64,000 bases of DNA from Taeniopygia guttata. Its lineage: Eukaryota > Chordata > Aves > Passeriformes > Estrildidae. Numbering within the stretch: position 1 is the stretch's first letter; each line of letters opens with the position of its first letter. A program made the translations under genes and the position numbers. The stretch covers positions 147,960,501-148,024,500 of the forward strand of contig NC_133026.1 of the NCBI RefSeq assembly GCF_048771995.1. Reading direction: 5' to 3'. The notes under the pieces are model-generated. The model worked only from the letters and a program-made list of their open reading frames with translations, was not told the origin of the DNA and did not search any database. Of this stretch, positions 12,863-26,480 are shown one piece after another.

Positions 12863-15224
12863 ACTGTTCGAGTCAGATGGTCAGGAATGGTCAGGCTCCA
12901 GTTACTTCAACAGGAGCATTTAGTAGTATTTGAGATACCCTTGGAAATACTGGCTGATCAGTTGGTTCAGAAGGTCATGGATCTCCTATAGTTCCTGAGG
13001 GGACAAATCTTCCATCCCCAGGTGGACTTCCCAGACACTGACATGAGACACTTTTGGGGCTTGGAGCTTGCACAGGCTGTGGGATGGAGGGCAGTGGCTC
13101 TCATACTTCTGAGGCTGGGTGTCCCAATTTCTCAGCTTGCCACTTCTGGTTACTCCTTGTAGCTCCGTTAGGGAATCTGGGGCAGGATACTCTAACTTTA
13201 CATGTATAATGGTTATATTTGGGAAATAGCAGATGTATCTCTTCAGCATGCAATGTATTCCAATTTCACACCCGTCCTGGCTGGAAGGCAAGTACAGGTG
13301 CTCACATGGAGGGTCTGTAACTGCTCACTGGACTCCTTCTTTCTCACTTAAGCTCTTCCACCTTCAAAGGTTCTGAACCTTTGGGTTGAAAGGTGAATTT
13401 CCAGGAGCTGTGTCAGGTAGGACACGCAGCAGACCCAAGCTACAAAACGTGTTCTTCCCCTCTCAACCCTTGCTGTATAATTCTCATGGTACTCACACCC
13501 TTAAAACCCTTTGGCCAGGTGGGTGGGAATTCATCTCACTGTCTCCAGGGTGGGATTCAGCTCAGGATGGAGACCCAGATGTGTGGGAGTCTCCATGTCT
13601 GTGTATCCATGTGTACTAGGTCAGAACTGCCATTATACCTCGTGGAGAGAGACCAGCCAAAAATGTCTTGATCCACTTGCAAATGTGTGGATTCCTAACA
13701 CTGTGTGTGATGCTTCCCAGCATCTCCCTTTGAATCCTGGAATGGAAGAAATCATTAAGGTTGGAAAAGATCTTTTAAGATCATCAAATGCAACTCAGTC
13801 TCCAGCTGCTCACAGGGATTGGGTTTTTCAAATCCTGGCTGCTTGTTGCCCTAAACTTTCCACCTCTCTAAAACATCCCCAAGGAGCCAGGCAAAACAAT
13901 CCAGGTATCTCCAACTTTCCTCCAGCTTCTCAGAAGCAAAGGAACAGCACAGCCTGACGCACTTGTCCCCCTCCTTTCCCCAGCTTTTCCAAGGGAACGC
14001 TGTGGCCTGTCTTTCTGCAGTGCTTCGTGACACCAGTTTCTCTGAAGGCAACACAACCGCAGGGCAGAGGCGAGGCACATTCCTGATAGGACCAAGATAG
14101 CTTTTTCCCATAGCTCTCAGGCAGTGGGAACAGGGCACTTTTTCAAAGGACTGCTGTGCCTAAAGTTAAAATAACAGGAGGAACAGAGTGGGAGATCCAA
14201 GCTGGATTAGAGTACTTGGGGTTCGATTCCTTCCAATTGAAATAGAAAAGAGAAAATGACAAAAGGATGCACTTGGTGAGTTTCCAGAATACTTGTGTGA
14301 CCATTTTGATATCTCTTTGGTCTCACAGCACCACAGGAATAAATCTCCCTGATTCGAGTTTGTACATACAATCTGAACTGCAGCTTTGTTTTGTTAACAG
14401 GGATTACCCAGGCCTGTGGTTTTGTTGTTGTTTCCAAAAGATTTCTCCTGCTGTTGGGGTAGATGAGTCCCTCTTCCCACTGAGTCCCTCTTCCTACCCC
14501 CCCATGGAAGAACAATATTGATATAAAGTCTAAAACACTTAAAATCAGATGGGCTGAGTGTAGTTTACAGCTTGGAAGCCCCAAGCTATCTTTGTCCCTC
14601 TGATTTTTCCACAATTTTACAAGTAATGGAAAATCTTGTCTGCTTTCAACCTATAAATCTCCATCAGCTACAGAAATGCCTCTCATGAGAGACTAAATAT
14701 ATGGGTGCTCTGGGGTCACCATGGTGCTGTAGGTGACAATCTTTGAAGCTTTCACAATGGAGCCTGTAAGAGCAAGGAAGGGGAAAATCTGCCTCTTGTT
14801 TTTTTAAAATTATATATCGAAAAACAGGAACTCATGCCAGGACAGTTTATTTTGGTTAAAGCCAAGTTGTGCAGCAATTCCCCTGAGGGAACACAGAACT
14901 GGAGAGCAGAGAGAGCAGGAGAGAGACGAGCTTGGGGGGAGACTGAGTGTTTAATCAATGCTGAGTGATTGTTGATGCTTGGTAACACCAGCACCAGTTT
15001 TGGATCAGGTGAACAATGATCTCCACAGATGTCTAGACAGCTGTAAGCCATGAAGAACATTGGGAATTTAGTCACAGCTGAACTCACCTTGTCCAACACC
15101 TCAATGTCACTGCAGCTCAACCTTTGTGCTGTTTTGTTGTCGTGTGTCCCACCATGGCTGGAGCTGAGGGGATGTACAGGCTGTGTCTACAGCAGTGAAT
15201 CACTCATGAGCACCCCAGGAGCAT
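12863..15224. other. Intergenic, with one short CR1 end
   Basis: A CR1 3' end remnant lies at 13743-13800 (listed separately). A perfect Pol III B-box word occurs at 14220-14230 without a tRNA fold. Nothing else seen. Confidence 0.55.
13743..13800 (-). mobile_element. Short CR1 3' end remnant
   Basis: Antisense-read AATCATTAAGGTTGGAAAAG followed by TTTTAAGATCATCAAATGC. Only the last 60 or so bases of the element remain. Confidence 0.75.
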
Positions 15225-15555
15225 AAATATGATCTGTACAGTTAAACTGGATGGGCTACAAGGCAGTGACTGGCTGAGCAAGGTCCCTTCCACTGTAGAT
15301 CAGGTTTGTGATGACCTGAGGATTCTGAGCATGTCCAAGTCTGTGAGACCTGACAAGAGGCATCCCAAAGTCCTGGGGGAATTGGCTGAGGCAGTTGCCA
15401 AGCCACTCTCTAAGATATTTAAATAGTCATGGCAGCTGGTGAAGTCCCCAGGGACTGAAAAAAGGAAATAATTGAACTTATTTTTAATGAGAATAAAAAG
15501 AGTGACCAGGAAGACCCTGGGAATGACTGACCTGTCACTCTAACCTCTTATATCA
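15225..15555 (+). mobile_element. Old CR1 ORF2-derived fragment
   Basis: Sense sequence resembling the CR1 reverse-transcriptase region: GTGATGACCTGAGGATTCTG, CCAAAGTCCTGGGGGAATTGG, GCAGTTGCCAAGCCACT and AGACCCTGGGAATGACTGACC. The frame is destroyed. It is older than the 3'-end copies. Confidence 0.78.
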
Positions 15556-18153
15556 CCACAAAATCTTGTGATGAGGATTTTCACAGTATGAACACATGTC
15601 ACATGAAGAATTGACTTGCATTTTGCTTTGAAGATTCCTTGTTTTAGTTTCATTAGATTTCCCTAGATTTTGCAGTAAAAGAGACAGTGAAACAATCACT
15701 ACCCTTTCTGTTCCTTTAGTGGTTTTATAAATCTCTGTCATCCTTCCTATTGCTCTCTCTCATTTTTTTTTCCCAGCCTGAAAAATCCTGGTGTGCAATT
15801 CACTCCTGACTCAGTGTGCTGAAATCCGAGATGATGTTTTCATGGTGCATCTAAAATCAAGATCTTGTTCCAGCCCATCATCTCAATCTATGTTTTGAAA
15901 CCCCACTTAATCCACTTCCGATCCTTCCCACATGGAACTAGCAGCACAGCTTGATCCTCAGAGCAGCTGAATTTTCCATACAGAGAGCTGTGATCATTTC
16001 ATGGAGAGACAGAAGGCAGCTGAGATAAATGTCACTGGCAACCTGTGGCTGTTAAATGTGAGCAGCAAAAGCAATATTCGCCCAAGGCCCGTGAGGATAT
16101 GTGCCACCTCCTCCTTGTTCACCTGCCAGGGACATGGAAAAGCAGCTGCAATTCAGGGAGGCAACAAGGACTGTGGGATTTGAAATCTCACCCGGGGCTT
16201 TGGAGCCAAATCTCTGTGACTGCAAACTCCCACTGAGCATGGGAGAGCTACGAACAGGAATCACCCTGGCCACACATGCCCACTCCTTCCAGGAGCACGA
16301 CTGCAGCCAGGGCCCTGGGGACTTCTGCAGTGTCTTACATCCCTTGGAAGACCTTTGGAGAACTGGACAAGCTGGCTTTGCCTGGAAAGGGAAGGCTTAT
16401 CCTACTGGAAAGCAGCTGGAACAAGCACAGATCAAAGCTACCCCGAGACACAGCAGAGGAAAACATTGGAGGAGGAAATTGCAGAAAACTCATTCTACCC
16501 TTTGGATAAGACCCAGCAGGATCAATTTTTCCTGTTCTTCAGACTTCTCTTTGCGATGGTTCTGGAGGGGTTGTCACTGTGGGTGCTGTGTCTGTCACCA
16601 GGTGGGAGGGAATGGATGAGGAGCAGCTGTTCAATGATCCTCCATCCTGCTGGGCTTGGGTACTCACTTGCTGGATGCTCTTTTCCAATCCAACATGTTG
16701 GGAAAAAACAGTTTTTCCTTTTCCAGAATTCCTGATCAACTCATTCCTACTCCACACTTGTTTGTTTCTTTGTTTTATTTTTATGTTCTAGAGAAGTAGA
16801 TGTTTGGAGAGAGAGCTGGTGTGTCTGAAGTGCTGCATCATCTCATCTCACTTCCAAAGGATTTTCTGTCTCAGGAGAGTTTTCCTTTCAATCCTCTTCT
16901 CACCAGCCAGATTCTTTTTCTGGGAATTGCCTTCCTGATTCTGCCAATCCCTTTTTGCCATATCTGCTGTATTCCCTGGCTGCAAAAAGAGAATTTTCAA
17001 GCTGGTTGCCACAGTCAGGGTTGACAAACCCTTGTCTGGAAATTGCTGGACAAGAAAGAGCTGCTGGTAAGGCAGATTGTCATTACAAACCAAAATATTC
17101 CCCTTAAGGACTTCAGCAGTTAAAAACATGTAGTTTAATGGCTCTAAGAGTTGATTATTGCACTCATGTGCTTTTATTTTATTGTATTGCAGGTATTATA
17201 TTTATTTTATTATTTACTTTAATTTTATAACATTTTTGCTCTCTAAAAGAATCCTCAGCCTTTTTTTTTTTTTTTTTTCCAAATAGAAGAAATCCCACTT
17301 CAAAACATAAAAGCAAAAATTCTGATTTGGCTGCAATTAGATGAAAATTACCATCTTAGTCAGGATTAAGCAGAGAGAGGTTGCTGCACCACAGCCACTT
17401 CCCATGTCTGGGTCAGCAGGGAAGTGTTCCCTGGACAGTCTGTCCTGCTGCACGTGCACCATAATTTGGGGACATGGGAATGACCAGGGTTTGCCATATG
17501 GGGAAGGGACCCGTGCCTGTGGATGGCATCTGTGGGGCAGGGGATGGTATGGGACAGGGGCACCCCGAGGAACTGTTGTGTGGGGAGCACTGTGGGGCAG
17601 GCTGGGTCTGTGCCCAGCATGGGCAGGGGACCAGGGGAGCAGACAGGGCTGGTGGCAGAGCAGAGAAAAAGGCACTTTTTGGCATTGGCTTATTCCTAGT
17701 GCAGGAGATGGGACATTCCAACTCCCCATATAAGGAAGAGCAGAAGAGGAGCCATGAATCATGGCAGGGCATGAGCTGGGGAAAGCCTGCAGGGCACACG
17801 TGCTGGAGAGGTTGAGCTGGGAGAAGCCACAGCAAACCTGAAGCAACATGAGGTGCTTTTGTCCTCCTGCAACCTGGGAGAGCTCCAAGGACATGGGGAC
17901 TGAGGGTGTGGGAAGAGAAAAGTCCCTTGACTCCTTTGGGTGGGCCACAGGCCATTCTTCTCCTGGGGAGGGATGAAGGAAGGCTGCTGGGCTGTGTTCA
18001 GCCTCAGCAAACATGGACTTGTGCCTCCTCCCTGTGCTGCCTCCTTTGTGGGTGTTTGAACAGGGTTACTCTGACACACCTGAGCCTGGGGGGGAACCTG
18101 GCCCTAGCCCAGCCAAGGTGAGGGATGAACAGGTTACAAAGAAATTTGGAAAA
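15556..18153. other. Intergenic, nothing recognised
   Basis: Unique sequence, with an AT-rich patch at 17180-17240 and an uninterrupted T-run just before 17280. A 225-codon minus-strand frame at 17337-18014 has no resemblance to a protein family and lies in compositionally biased DNA. Confidence 0.5.
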
Positions 18154-18332
18154 GGATCCCCAGGAAAGTGGTCACAGCACCAAGCCTGACAGAGTTCAGT
18201 AAGTGTTCAATAAGTGATCTCAGGAACTTGGTGGGATTCTTGTGATTGTCCTTTGCAGGGCCAGGGGCTGGACTTGGTCACCCTTGTGGGTCACTTCCAA
18301 CTCAGGATATTCAATGATTCCATGATTCCATG
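18154..18332 (+). mobile_element. CR1 LINE 3' end (TCCAACTCAGGATATTC subfamily)
   Basis: Sense CR1: AGTGGTCACAGCACCAAGCC, GGGGCTGGACTTGGTCACCC and TTCCAACTCAGGATATTC, ending with ATGATTCCATGATTCCATG. Confidence 0.92.
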
Positions 18333-19023
18333 CTTTGACTCTTCCTACCAAGACTTAAACCAGACTGCAAATCTTCAGAGTCACTGGCAGATCTCCTCCT
18401 GACTTCAGCAGCCTCAGGATTTTGCATCATTGCTGGGTAATTTGCCCAGAACAATTCTGGGAGGAAGTATGAAGAAAAAGGATCTTGTAGATGACCAGTG
18501 GCCAGACATCACATATGAGTCTCTGGATGCTCTTATTCACCATCTGTATCAACTCCAGATGTGCACAGATTGAAAAATATATTTGAGGAGCACCTACTAA
18601 CCTGACAAAATGAAATAATTTCCCCCAGACTTCCCATTTTAAATGATTTGTTCCCATCTTTCTGCTCTTTTGTAGCAGAACCTGTGGGATTGCAGTTGGA
18701 AGGGAGGAGACGGGGGTGGCAACTTGATGGAATGGTGTGTGTTAGCATTTTTTTTCTATTCCTGACTGGAAAAATCACTCTCACCACTTCGAGGGCAGAA
18801 GCTCATGAGAGAGCAGGAACTCTTGGCAGTTCCCCATCCAGTGCAATGGAAGGTGTGCCAGCACTGTGTGACATGGGAATGGCTTGGCAGAGTGGACCGT
18901 GTCCCACACAGCACCCAAAGCCATCTCTGAGCATGAGACTGTGCCACCAGACCCAGCCCTGGGACTGCACAAGGTCTGTGTCACCAACAGCTCTGTGCAG
19001 AGCATGTTTGGAGCCAGTGGCTT
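18333..19023. other. Intergenic, nothing recognised
   Basis: Unique sequence between two CR1 copies. Confidence 0.55.
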
Positions 19024-19385
19024 CATAAATCATACAATCATTAAGGTTGGGGAAGATCTCTAAGATCAAGTCCGTTAACCCAGCACTGCCAAGTCCATCG
19101 CTTAACCATGCCCTTAAATGCCACATCCATGGTTTTTTAACACTTCCATGGATGGTGATTCTACTACTTTTTGAGGCAGCCTCTTCCAGTGCCTGACCAC
19201 CCTTTCAGTGAAGAAATTTTTCCTATATCCAATCTAAACCTCCCCTGGCACAACTTGAGGCCATTTCCTCTCATTCTGTCCCTTGTCACCTGGGAGAAGA
19301 GACTGGCTCCAGTCTCTTTCCAGAGAGTTGTACAGAGTGATAAGGTCCTCCCTGAGCCTCCTCTTCTCCTGAGATCTTGGATTTG
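19024..19385 (-). mobile_element. CR1 LINE 3' fragment
   Basis: Antisense-read: ATACAATCATTAAGGTTGG, TTAACCCAGCACTGCCAAG, TTTCAGTGAAGAAATTTTTCC, TGAGGCCATTTCCTCTC and GAGAAGAGACTGGCTCC. Confidence 0.93.
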
Positions 19386-21524
19386 CTCTTGGGAACTGTG
19401 TGGATGCTCTTGGCAGGGGCACTGCACAACCAAAGGGCTGGATCCAGAGGGAAATAGCAGCTGCTGGTTTGTGTTGGAACACGGGATGAATGCTGCTTTG
19501 GGGGTGTTTGGCTTTGGGTTTTACTTGGTCATATCTGGTTTTCCTCTTAGGTGACGACAGGATCAATGTGAGGATGGTTCTGCACTGGCTGCAAACCCAT
19601 CTTTCCTGCTTGGTAAAACCCCCAAATCTTCCACAGTTTGTGGCAAAGGGTGTTTCAGAGAGCATCTCACTTGCCATAAATTATGTTTCACTGTAAAAGT
19701 TTTTGGTTTTGATTTGAAAGATAAAGAACTAGCAAATCCACCCCTTCCCGTTACTGACTTGTTTTAGTGTTTTATTATCCGTATTGTTTAAGCATGTGCT
19801 TAATTTTCCTTTGAACTTGTTTGGTTTCCTAAACACAAGTTTGAGCCATGCTGTCAGACATTAAATCTCTCCTCCAGACACTCCAGAGGTCTGTGCTGAC
19901 CTTACCTCACTCTTCCTTTGCCTGTAGACAGCCAAGCACTGGGGCAGAACAGCTGATTTATCCCGATGTAAATCAAAGCACAAACATAGCTCCAACCTAT
20001 TTTTATTTGGCCAAGAGAGATTGTCAAGTACAACTGCGATTACAGGAATGCAATGGGTGACCCGTGTGAAATCTGGGATGCTGAGAGGCACAGATAATCC
20101 TGTGTGATTCTGTTATGACTGTCACCATCACAGCATGGCCTGTGGTGGGCACAAAGCCAGTGCAGGTACCAGGCAGGGTCAGTGTGCAAATACACACAAG
20201 CACAGGGAGCTCTGGTATTCCCAGCTTTCTGTGCTGAGCCCAGAAAAGGTCTGGACGGGGAAAAAGAGTCACTGTCCTCACTGCCACGTTTGTGCCTCTG
20301 CTTTTGGACTTGTGTCCCTGTACCTTGCACTCTTCCCCAGGTTCATGTAGCTCAGTTTTGCCCTCCAGCAAGCTGTATTGCATTCCTCAGGCTCCTCTTT
20401 ATCAACTGAGGAGCCAGGGAGCTTCCTGAATAAAAGCTAGAGAGCAGGAAACCTGCCAGAGCACTGCAATTTTGGCTCAAGTAGGTGGGTATGAGCCAGA
20501 TTTGCCCTGTGTCAAATCTTGATTTTTCACGGTACATTCAGCACCATCAGCTAACCCTTTTATTTTTTATTTCTTATTTTATTTATTGCTGTTTTTAAAA
20601 CCTGAGACTAACCCTGGTCCTGCTGTGGTTTTCTCCAACAGCACCTGCCACAGAGGGACTTGGCTGCCAAGAAGAACAAAAGCACTGATGCCAAAGCCTC
20701 TAGCTGTGCTGGCTTTCCATCCTTGCCCTGCTGCAGCAAACATCTGCCCCTTTGCAGTGCAGGAGAGGTGGTTAAGAGGCAGCTATCTCTGGTGCCTGTA
20801 GCTCATGTGGAAAGCTTACTCTGCACCCACTCTTATCTAAACAAGCCTAAGCCCCAGCATGCTGCTTCAGCTCCACTGTCTTTACACTTCAGGCTGTTTT
20901 GAAAGTGAATTTGTAAAGACATTAACATTATTTAAACAGTTTAGCCACAGAATTACCCGGTGGTGCAATCCAGCTGCCAGAAGCGGAGACACAAAGCGCT
21001 GTGGATCAAACAAAACTTGGCCAAAGCACATGGGCCCTGGAGGATGCCAAAACCAGGGGTGATGGAGGGAGTGAGAGCTCACTGGCTTTCCTCTTGGCAG
21101 GAAATCTCATCAAATGCTGGGTTGTAATTTTTTTTTTATGAGCGCGTTTTGTGTCCAAATCGGACCAAAACCAGATTTGTTTCCCCTTGAAGCTTCTGGA
21201 AGACTGGAAGGCATCAGGCTCCTGGTTGTCCCGATGCAGCTGGCTTCCCAGGGAGCACATTTCAACTGGTGGGTCCAGGGCTTGAGTAAGGGACATGTGG
21301 AGAGATCAGGGTTTGCAGACAGGGCTTCCCACACCCTAAATCTCATGGCAGACCTCACATCCTCCTGGGCACCATCCCCCCAGCTCCTGGTTTCCCCTAT
21401 GCTCAGGCAAAGTCCTTTTACAGTGCAGAAAGTATTCAGGGGAAACATGCTCAAGAATTTGGGGAAAGACTCTGGAAGTTGAGCATTTTCAGACAGTTGC
21501 AGATAATCAGTTCCTCCAAGCTGA
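19386..21524. other. Intergenic, nothing recognised
   Basis: Unique sequence. A run of TTTTATTTTTTATTTC lies near 20560. Confidence 0.5.
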
Positions 21525-21722
21525 ACGTGTGGTAAGGGTGATGGGGATGGTGAAGCCCTGGCACAGGTTTCCCAGTGAACCTGTGGCTGCCCCCTGGAAG
21601 TTTTCAGGACTGGGCTGGGTGGGACTCTGACCAGCATGGTCTAGTGAAAGGTGCCCATGACAGGGCGTTGGAACTGGTTGATCTTTAGGTTGCTTTCCAA
21701 CCCAAATAATTCCATACTATAG
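21525..21722 (+). mobile_element. CR1 LINE 3' end
   Basis: Sense CR1: GGTGAAGCCCTGGCACAGG, CCTGGAAGTTTTCAGGACTGG and TTGGAACTGGTTGATCTTTAG, ending with CCAACCCAAATAATTCC. Confidence 0.92.
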
Positions 21723-22444
21723 GACATACTCCTTGTCCTGATGCAACTGTAATAAAGTAGATAAAGCAGAAAGGAGTGGAGAAACTGAGGCACAGACACT
21801 TCAGATGACATCTCTGAGAATTAAAGTGGGTTTCCTACAAAAGTCAAGCTTTCCTTCTGCAGATCCCACACCATATGTGACATTCAAGGCAAGATCTTTC
21901 ATATTCTGATAATACGTAAGAGGGCAACTGGTTAAAAACAAACCAAAATCGAGCTGCCATTCTTGTTGAGGAGTCTGAATCAGGATTGCTTTTTCTTACT
22001 TGTCTTTTTCTCTTGGCTGCTCTCTTAGGATAAGCCCTGAAATTTGTCTTAGTCCTCCATAAAACATTATCTTATTTACCAGTATTCTTCCTTTGAGTAC
22101 ATTGCCTTTCTTGGCTATTTGATTTCAGTCCTCTGAAACTTTCAGCCGTGCAGCTGGGAGCAACAAGGGGTATTGTTTTATACTTCGACTGAGTGTTAAA
22201 AGCTGGAACACGAAAAGCAACAGCAGCTGCTGGAAGGGCTCAGACCATCAGCTCCCTCTGCTGACCTGCAGTGAGGCGAAGCAGTGCAGCCAGATTTTTG
22301 GATTTGAGGACTGAAAGGACATAGGGCAATATTGCTCCAGCAACACAAAGGTGGGAACTCAGGGGTGATGCTCCACAGCTCCTGCCAATTCAAGAACTAG
22401 AGGACACCAAGGGAAATTACTGAGAGTCATGTTTGAGAAAAAAA
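21723..22444. other. Intergenic, nothing recognised
   Basis: Unique sequence with no repeat or exon seen. Confidence 0.5.
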
Positions 22445-22760
22445 GAGGTGGTTGTTCACACACTGTGTTATAAAACCTGCAGAGTGCCTTGCTGCAGGAG
22501 GTTGTGGACATGCAAAGTTTGTGTATGCTCCAAAAGAGACTGGAAAAGTCTGGGAGAAAAGTTCACTGATGACTATAAAATGCAAAGATCCCTCTTCTTA
22601 CCTGGGAAATTCCCAACCCGCAAGCTGCTGAATGCTGGGAAGTGTTTCAAGGAAATATTGTTCTGTGTTTGTTCTAAGCCTATGTTCTTTCTTGGGCGTC
22701 CGCTGTTGGAAGCAGGATGCTGACTCACACAAGTTATTACCCTGCTGGTCCCAGGGGATG
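22445..22760 (+). mobile_element. Ancient CR1 3' region
   Basis: Diverged sense copy: GAGTGCCTTGCTGCAGGAGG, GTGTATGCTCCAAAAGAGAC, TGATGACTATAAAATGC, GGGCGTCCGCTGTTGGAAGC. It belongs to an older CR1 type than the 3' ends elsewhere. Confidence 0.72.
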
Positions 22761-25700
22761 GCTGAAGGGTCCAGGAGAGGTGATGTACATACAGCTTGGT
22801 GCACCAGAGCCAGGGAATGAAAACATCTAGGATGGAGTAAAGAAATCCTTATTTTACTGGGAACATGGATGCAGTTATGTTCTGTTTCTGTCTTAGAGAA
22901 ATGCTGAAGGAACTGGCAGTATGGAGGCATTTACACCAAATGGAGACATTGAAACAGCCCCAAGGATACAGACCTTTGGTTCAGTCACAGTCTGGTGACT
23001 CAGGGTTTTCTTCTGAATCCTCATTTTTGGGCTGGTGGAAACAGGCTGACATGACTGACATTCAAATGTAGCCTTGTAGGATGAAGAAACTCACATCAAG
23101 CAGAGTGATCATAATTTGCACAGAGGTTCCACCATCACTGGTGAAGCCACTGCAAAGACTAGGTGGGAAATGGTACATAAATAGTAGGAAGCCCAAAATA
23201 TAATGTATGTTTCTGAAAATCAAGAGGTTGCATTAATACAGTATGACACTGAGCTGGAGAATGGTGATTGTTTTGAGGTGCCTCCTCAGAGCTTTCAGGG
23301 AAATGCTGCTCTGGCACCATTGGGAGCTGAAAGCTTTGTTCTTCTCAGACCTCACAGGAAAGATGGCACAGTTACCTAACACTATCTCCAAACTTTGTGG
23401 AATCATTAGGCAAACACAAGGCAAACACAGCATTTATGTTTCCTGGGGGACAGATCTGTATCTGATTTGTCAATGTGATTGACCCCCATAGAGCAATTCT
23501 AGATAGGATTCATTTGCTGAAACACTCTTATATTTAAATAGATCCTGTATCTTTTCTAAAGAGCCTCATGTGGATGACTTAGATACCCTTGAACACCTTT
23601 GTAGGTGTCTCCTTTCAGGCAAGTAAATCCACCCCAAGCTGGTGTTGGTTGGGCTGGATCAAGTCCTAGGCTTGTTGACTATAACTTCAGTGCCTATAGT
23701 GGAAGTTCAGACACCAAATTTACATGGGAGCACCCAAACAGGGGTGTCCTTACCTGGAGGGAGTCTCAACCTGCCCTGCCTCCTCATGCAAACAATTTCA
23801 TCCTGTTTTCATTCCTCTCAGGCAAACTCTGGAGGAGAGAACAAACATTCATTTTGTTACAGGAGAATGCCTCCATCCTCCACATGTAAATCCCTGGCCA
23901 CACAAATGAGGGATGATGAGGAAGGACTGGCCTGGAGTACAATTTTCTTGGAGCTTTTCTGTCCACTGACGAAAATGGTGGGACTTGTGACAATATGGGT
24001 CAGCAGTGAGGTCTCTGTGGCCTTTCCAGGCTCTGTTCTATTTTCCAAAGACCCCTCTGTCCAGCAGGACAAGAGCTTGCTTTATTCTCAGAGCAGGCAA
24101 GGTAACTGTTCTAGGAAGAATTTGACATTTTTGTCATGGTGGGCCCCAGCGTTCCTTTGCTTATTTATGGTGACATCAGCTGTGACGATGGCTTACAGAA
24201 TGTTGTGCAGCTTTAGAACTACATTTTATTTTTTCCTTTGAAGAGCTATCAGGAAAAAAAAAAAAAGTTACATTCCCTGGGACATAAAGCCTTCACTTAA
24301 TGGATAAGAGTTTTGTTTGTGCAAGAGCTGGAGATGGATGCCTGAAAAACCCATGACCTAATCCTCCTCCTTACAGCCACAGCTCTGTCAGATGAGAGCT
24401 CATATCACACCTGCCTCCTTCTTTCATCTTATAAAATATTTATTCTTCCTTCCTCTACCAAGATTGTCAACACTTCTCTCCCTTAAAATAAAAAAAAAAA
24501 AAAAAAAAGGAAGAGAAAAGAAAAATAAATCGGTATATTTCCAAGAGAATAGTGTCTCCAAGAGAAAAGTTGCATCTATGTGTCTATCATGTTCTAATTT
24601 TCTCTGCAGGGCTTTCAGAAAGGAGGTGTTGTGAATAGATAAAATGAAAAGTCATTTCTGCCCCAGACAAACCACCCAAGTGATGAACTAGACAAATAAA
24701 GAATAATTACCCTTAGGGTGTGAGTATAGGCCAGACCCTCCCATACCTTGGAGCATTGCATGGCACTGACGTGCCAGCAAATCCATCTGGGTTGATAAAG
24801 CTCCAAGCAAAATGGACTGTACTGCACATCTGCCTGGTTCCTGCCATGTTTATTGCCTGCTTAATGTGGGGGCTCCTGGGCAGCCTGGGCTTTCTGTGGA
24901 CCTTCAGGATGCTTCACAGGTGAAATGCAGAGCTGGAGATTCGAGGATGCTTCCCTGGCAAGCTGCCTTGGAACCTGGCCTCTGTTCCCTTTCCTGCAGG
25001 AAAAAAGAATCCTGAAGAAATCTGTATTTGAAACAGCACCCCAAAGACTCTTCCCAGTACTATCACCTTCATCTGCACAGTGTCAGCAGCGTGGAGTGAT
25101 GAGGGCAACCTCTGAAGTCAGCAGGGAATGAGCAACCACTGGATGATGACGCTGTGTGGCAATGCTGGGATGCTCCCGGCCCCGCACCTGATTCCCTCAT
25201 CTCTCTCCTTGGTCTGGCATGCTGGATTAGCAAAAGCCACTTGTCTCCTGAGCACCACCTAACGTGGGCCACGTCAGCCTGTGGGGCCTTCTCTCTGAGC
25301 AGAGCAGGGTTCTGATGCTCAGCAGCTCCTTGATGTACGTCCACCCTGCCGTGAACCTTCCCTGGCCACTCACACACAGCCTGACGCTCGTGGTGATGGG
25401 GGAGGTTGGCTCACACAAGGCCTCTGCAGATAGAAAGCTGATGTGCAGGTACATTTGTGGCAACAGTGAATTTGCTGCCTTTCTTTGCCCTTTTTTCCCC
25501 TAAGGCTGCTTTCTGCTGCCACTGAAACATTGGATGTTTTGTTGTCAGCTGAGATAGGAGCATGATCTTCCTTTGAAGAGGAGTAGCTTTCATTCCTGGC
25601 TACAGGTACAGAAGCACAAACCTACCAGGCACAGAGCAGCCCTAATTACTTCTACCTTTGTTTCCACTGTTCTTCTCAGAGCTCAGTTAAACAGGTCTCA

Positions 25701-26426
25701 GTTTCTGCCCCTTGGAACCAGGCATTTTGGTAAGGGCAAGACATTGCATAGACTGAACTGAAGACTTGACTGCTGTGGACAGAAGGTTTATCCCTTGGCT
25801 TGGGCAGACCAGGCAGCACTGGCCACTTCCTAGGATAGCTTTCCTGGGACTGTGTTGAGGAATCTGTGCTGGTGGGAGCTTTCTACAGCCAGGTCCTTTG
25901 GAGAGGTGCAGCACGGTAATCCCCTCCACTGGCAGTAGGTGCAGTCCTCCCTGAGCTCAATGCCTGCCTGGTGACCTGCTGGTCAGCCTGTCTTCAGCTC
26001 AGTGCAGGGAAAATGCTGGGAGAAGGAGCATGCAGTTGTCTTTTCCTTATGTGGAGTCATTCCCCAGTGTGGCCCCAGCCTTCCCCAGAAATGCATTTCA
26101 CATTATCACTGATAATTGATTGGATTATTACAGAATAACTGTGTTGCTAAAGGGCTGTTAACTTCCAAAGCCCAGTCAGGCTGGGTGGAAGCTCAGGACA
26201 CAGTCCAGTTGTCAAGTGCTGAGACCTTGTGGATATGGGAAGAAAATGTCTTGTTTTTCCACCAGGAAGGACTCAGCACCTTCCAGACACAGGCCTTGGG
26301 TGGAAGGGTAGGGACAATGAATATGAGCACAGCAGGGCATGGAGGACATTCCTTTTTTTTCAGGTTCTGTCCAAGATGGACTCGGTCAATCTGTATTGAA
26401 AAAGGTACAGAGAGTCAGGAGTGCCA
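22761..26426. other. Intergenic, nothing recognised
   Basis: 3.7 kb of unique sequence holding an A19 run at 24490-24508 and a TCTCTCCTTGG-type GC-richer part at 25100-25400. No exon recognised. The 199-codon plus-strand frame at 23642-24241 resembles no known protein. Confidence 0.5.
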
Positions 26427-26480
26427 CAGAATCATAGAATGGTTTGGGTTGGAAGGGACCTTAAAAATCCCCCTGCCCAT
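26427..26480 (-). mobile_element. Short CR1 3' end remnant
   Basis: Antisense-read ACAGAATCATAGAATGGTTT, then GGGTTGGAAGGGACCTTAAA. Truncated after about 50 bases. Confidence 0.85.

Noticed and set aside
14220..14230. Perfect Pol III B-box word GGTTCGATTCC
   Set aside because: No A box at proper distance and no cloverleaf. The T-arm pairs poorly, so it is not a tRNA gene.
17337..18014. 225-codon open frame on the minus strand
   Set aside because: Pro/Ser/His-rich composition follows local base bias, and overlapping frames on both strands are equally open. No recognisable domain.
23642..24241. 199-codon open frame on the plus strand with a hydrophobic end
   Set aside because: No homology recognised, and the hydrophobic tail comes from T-rich DNA.
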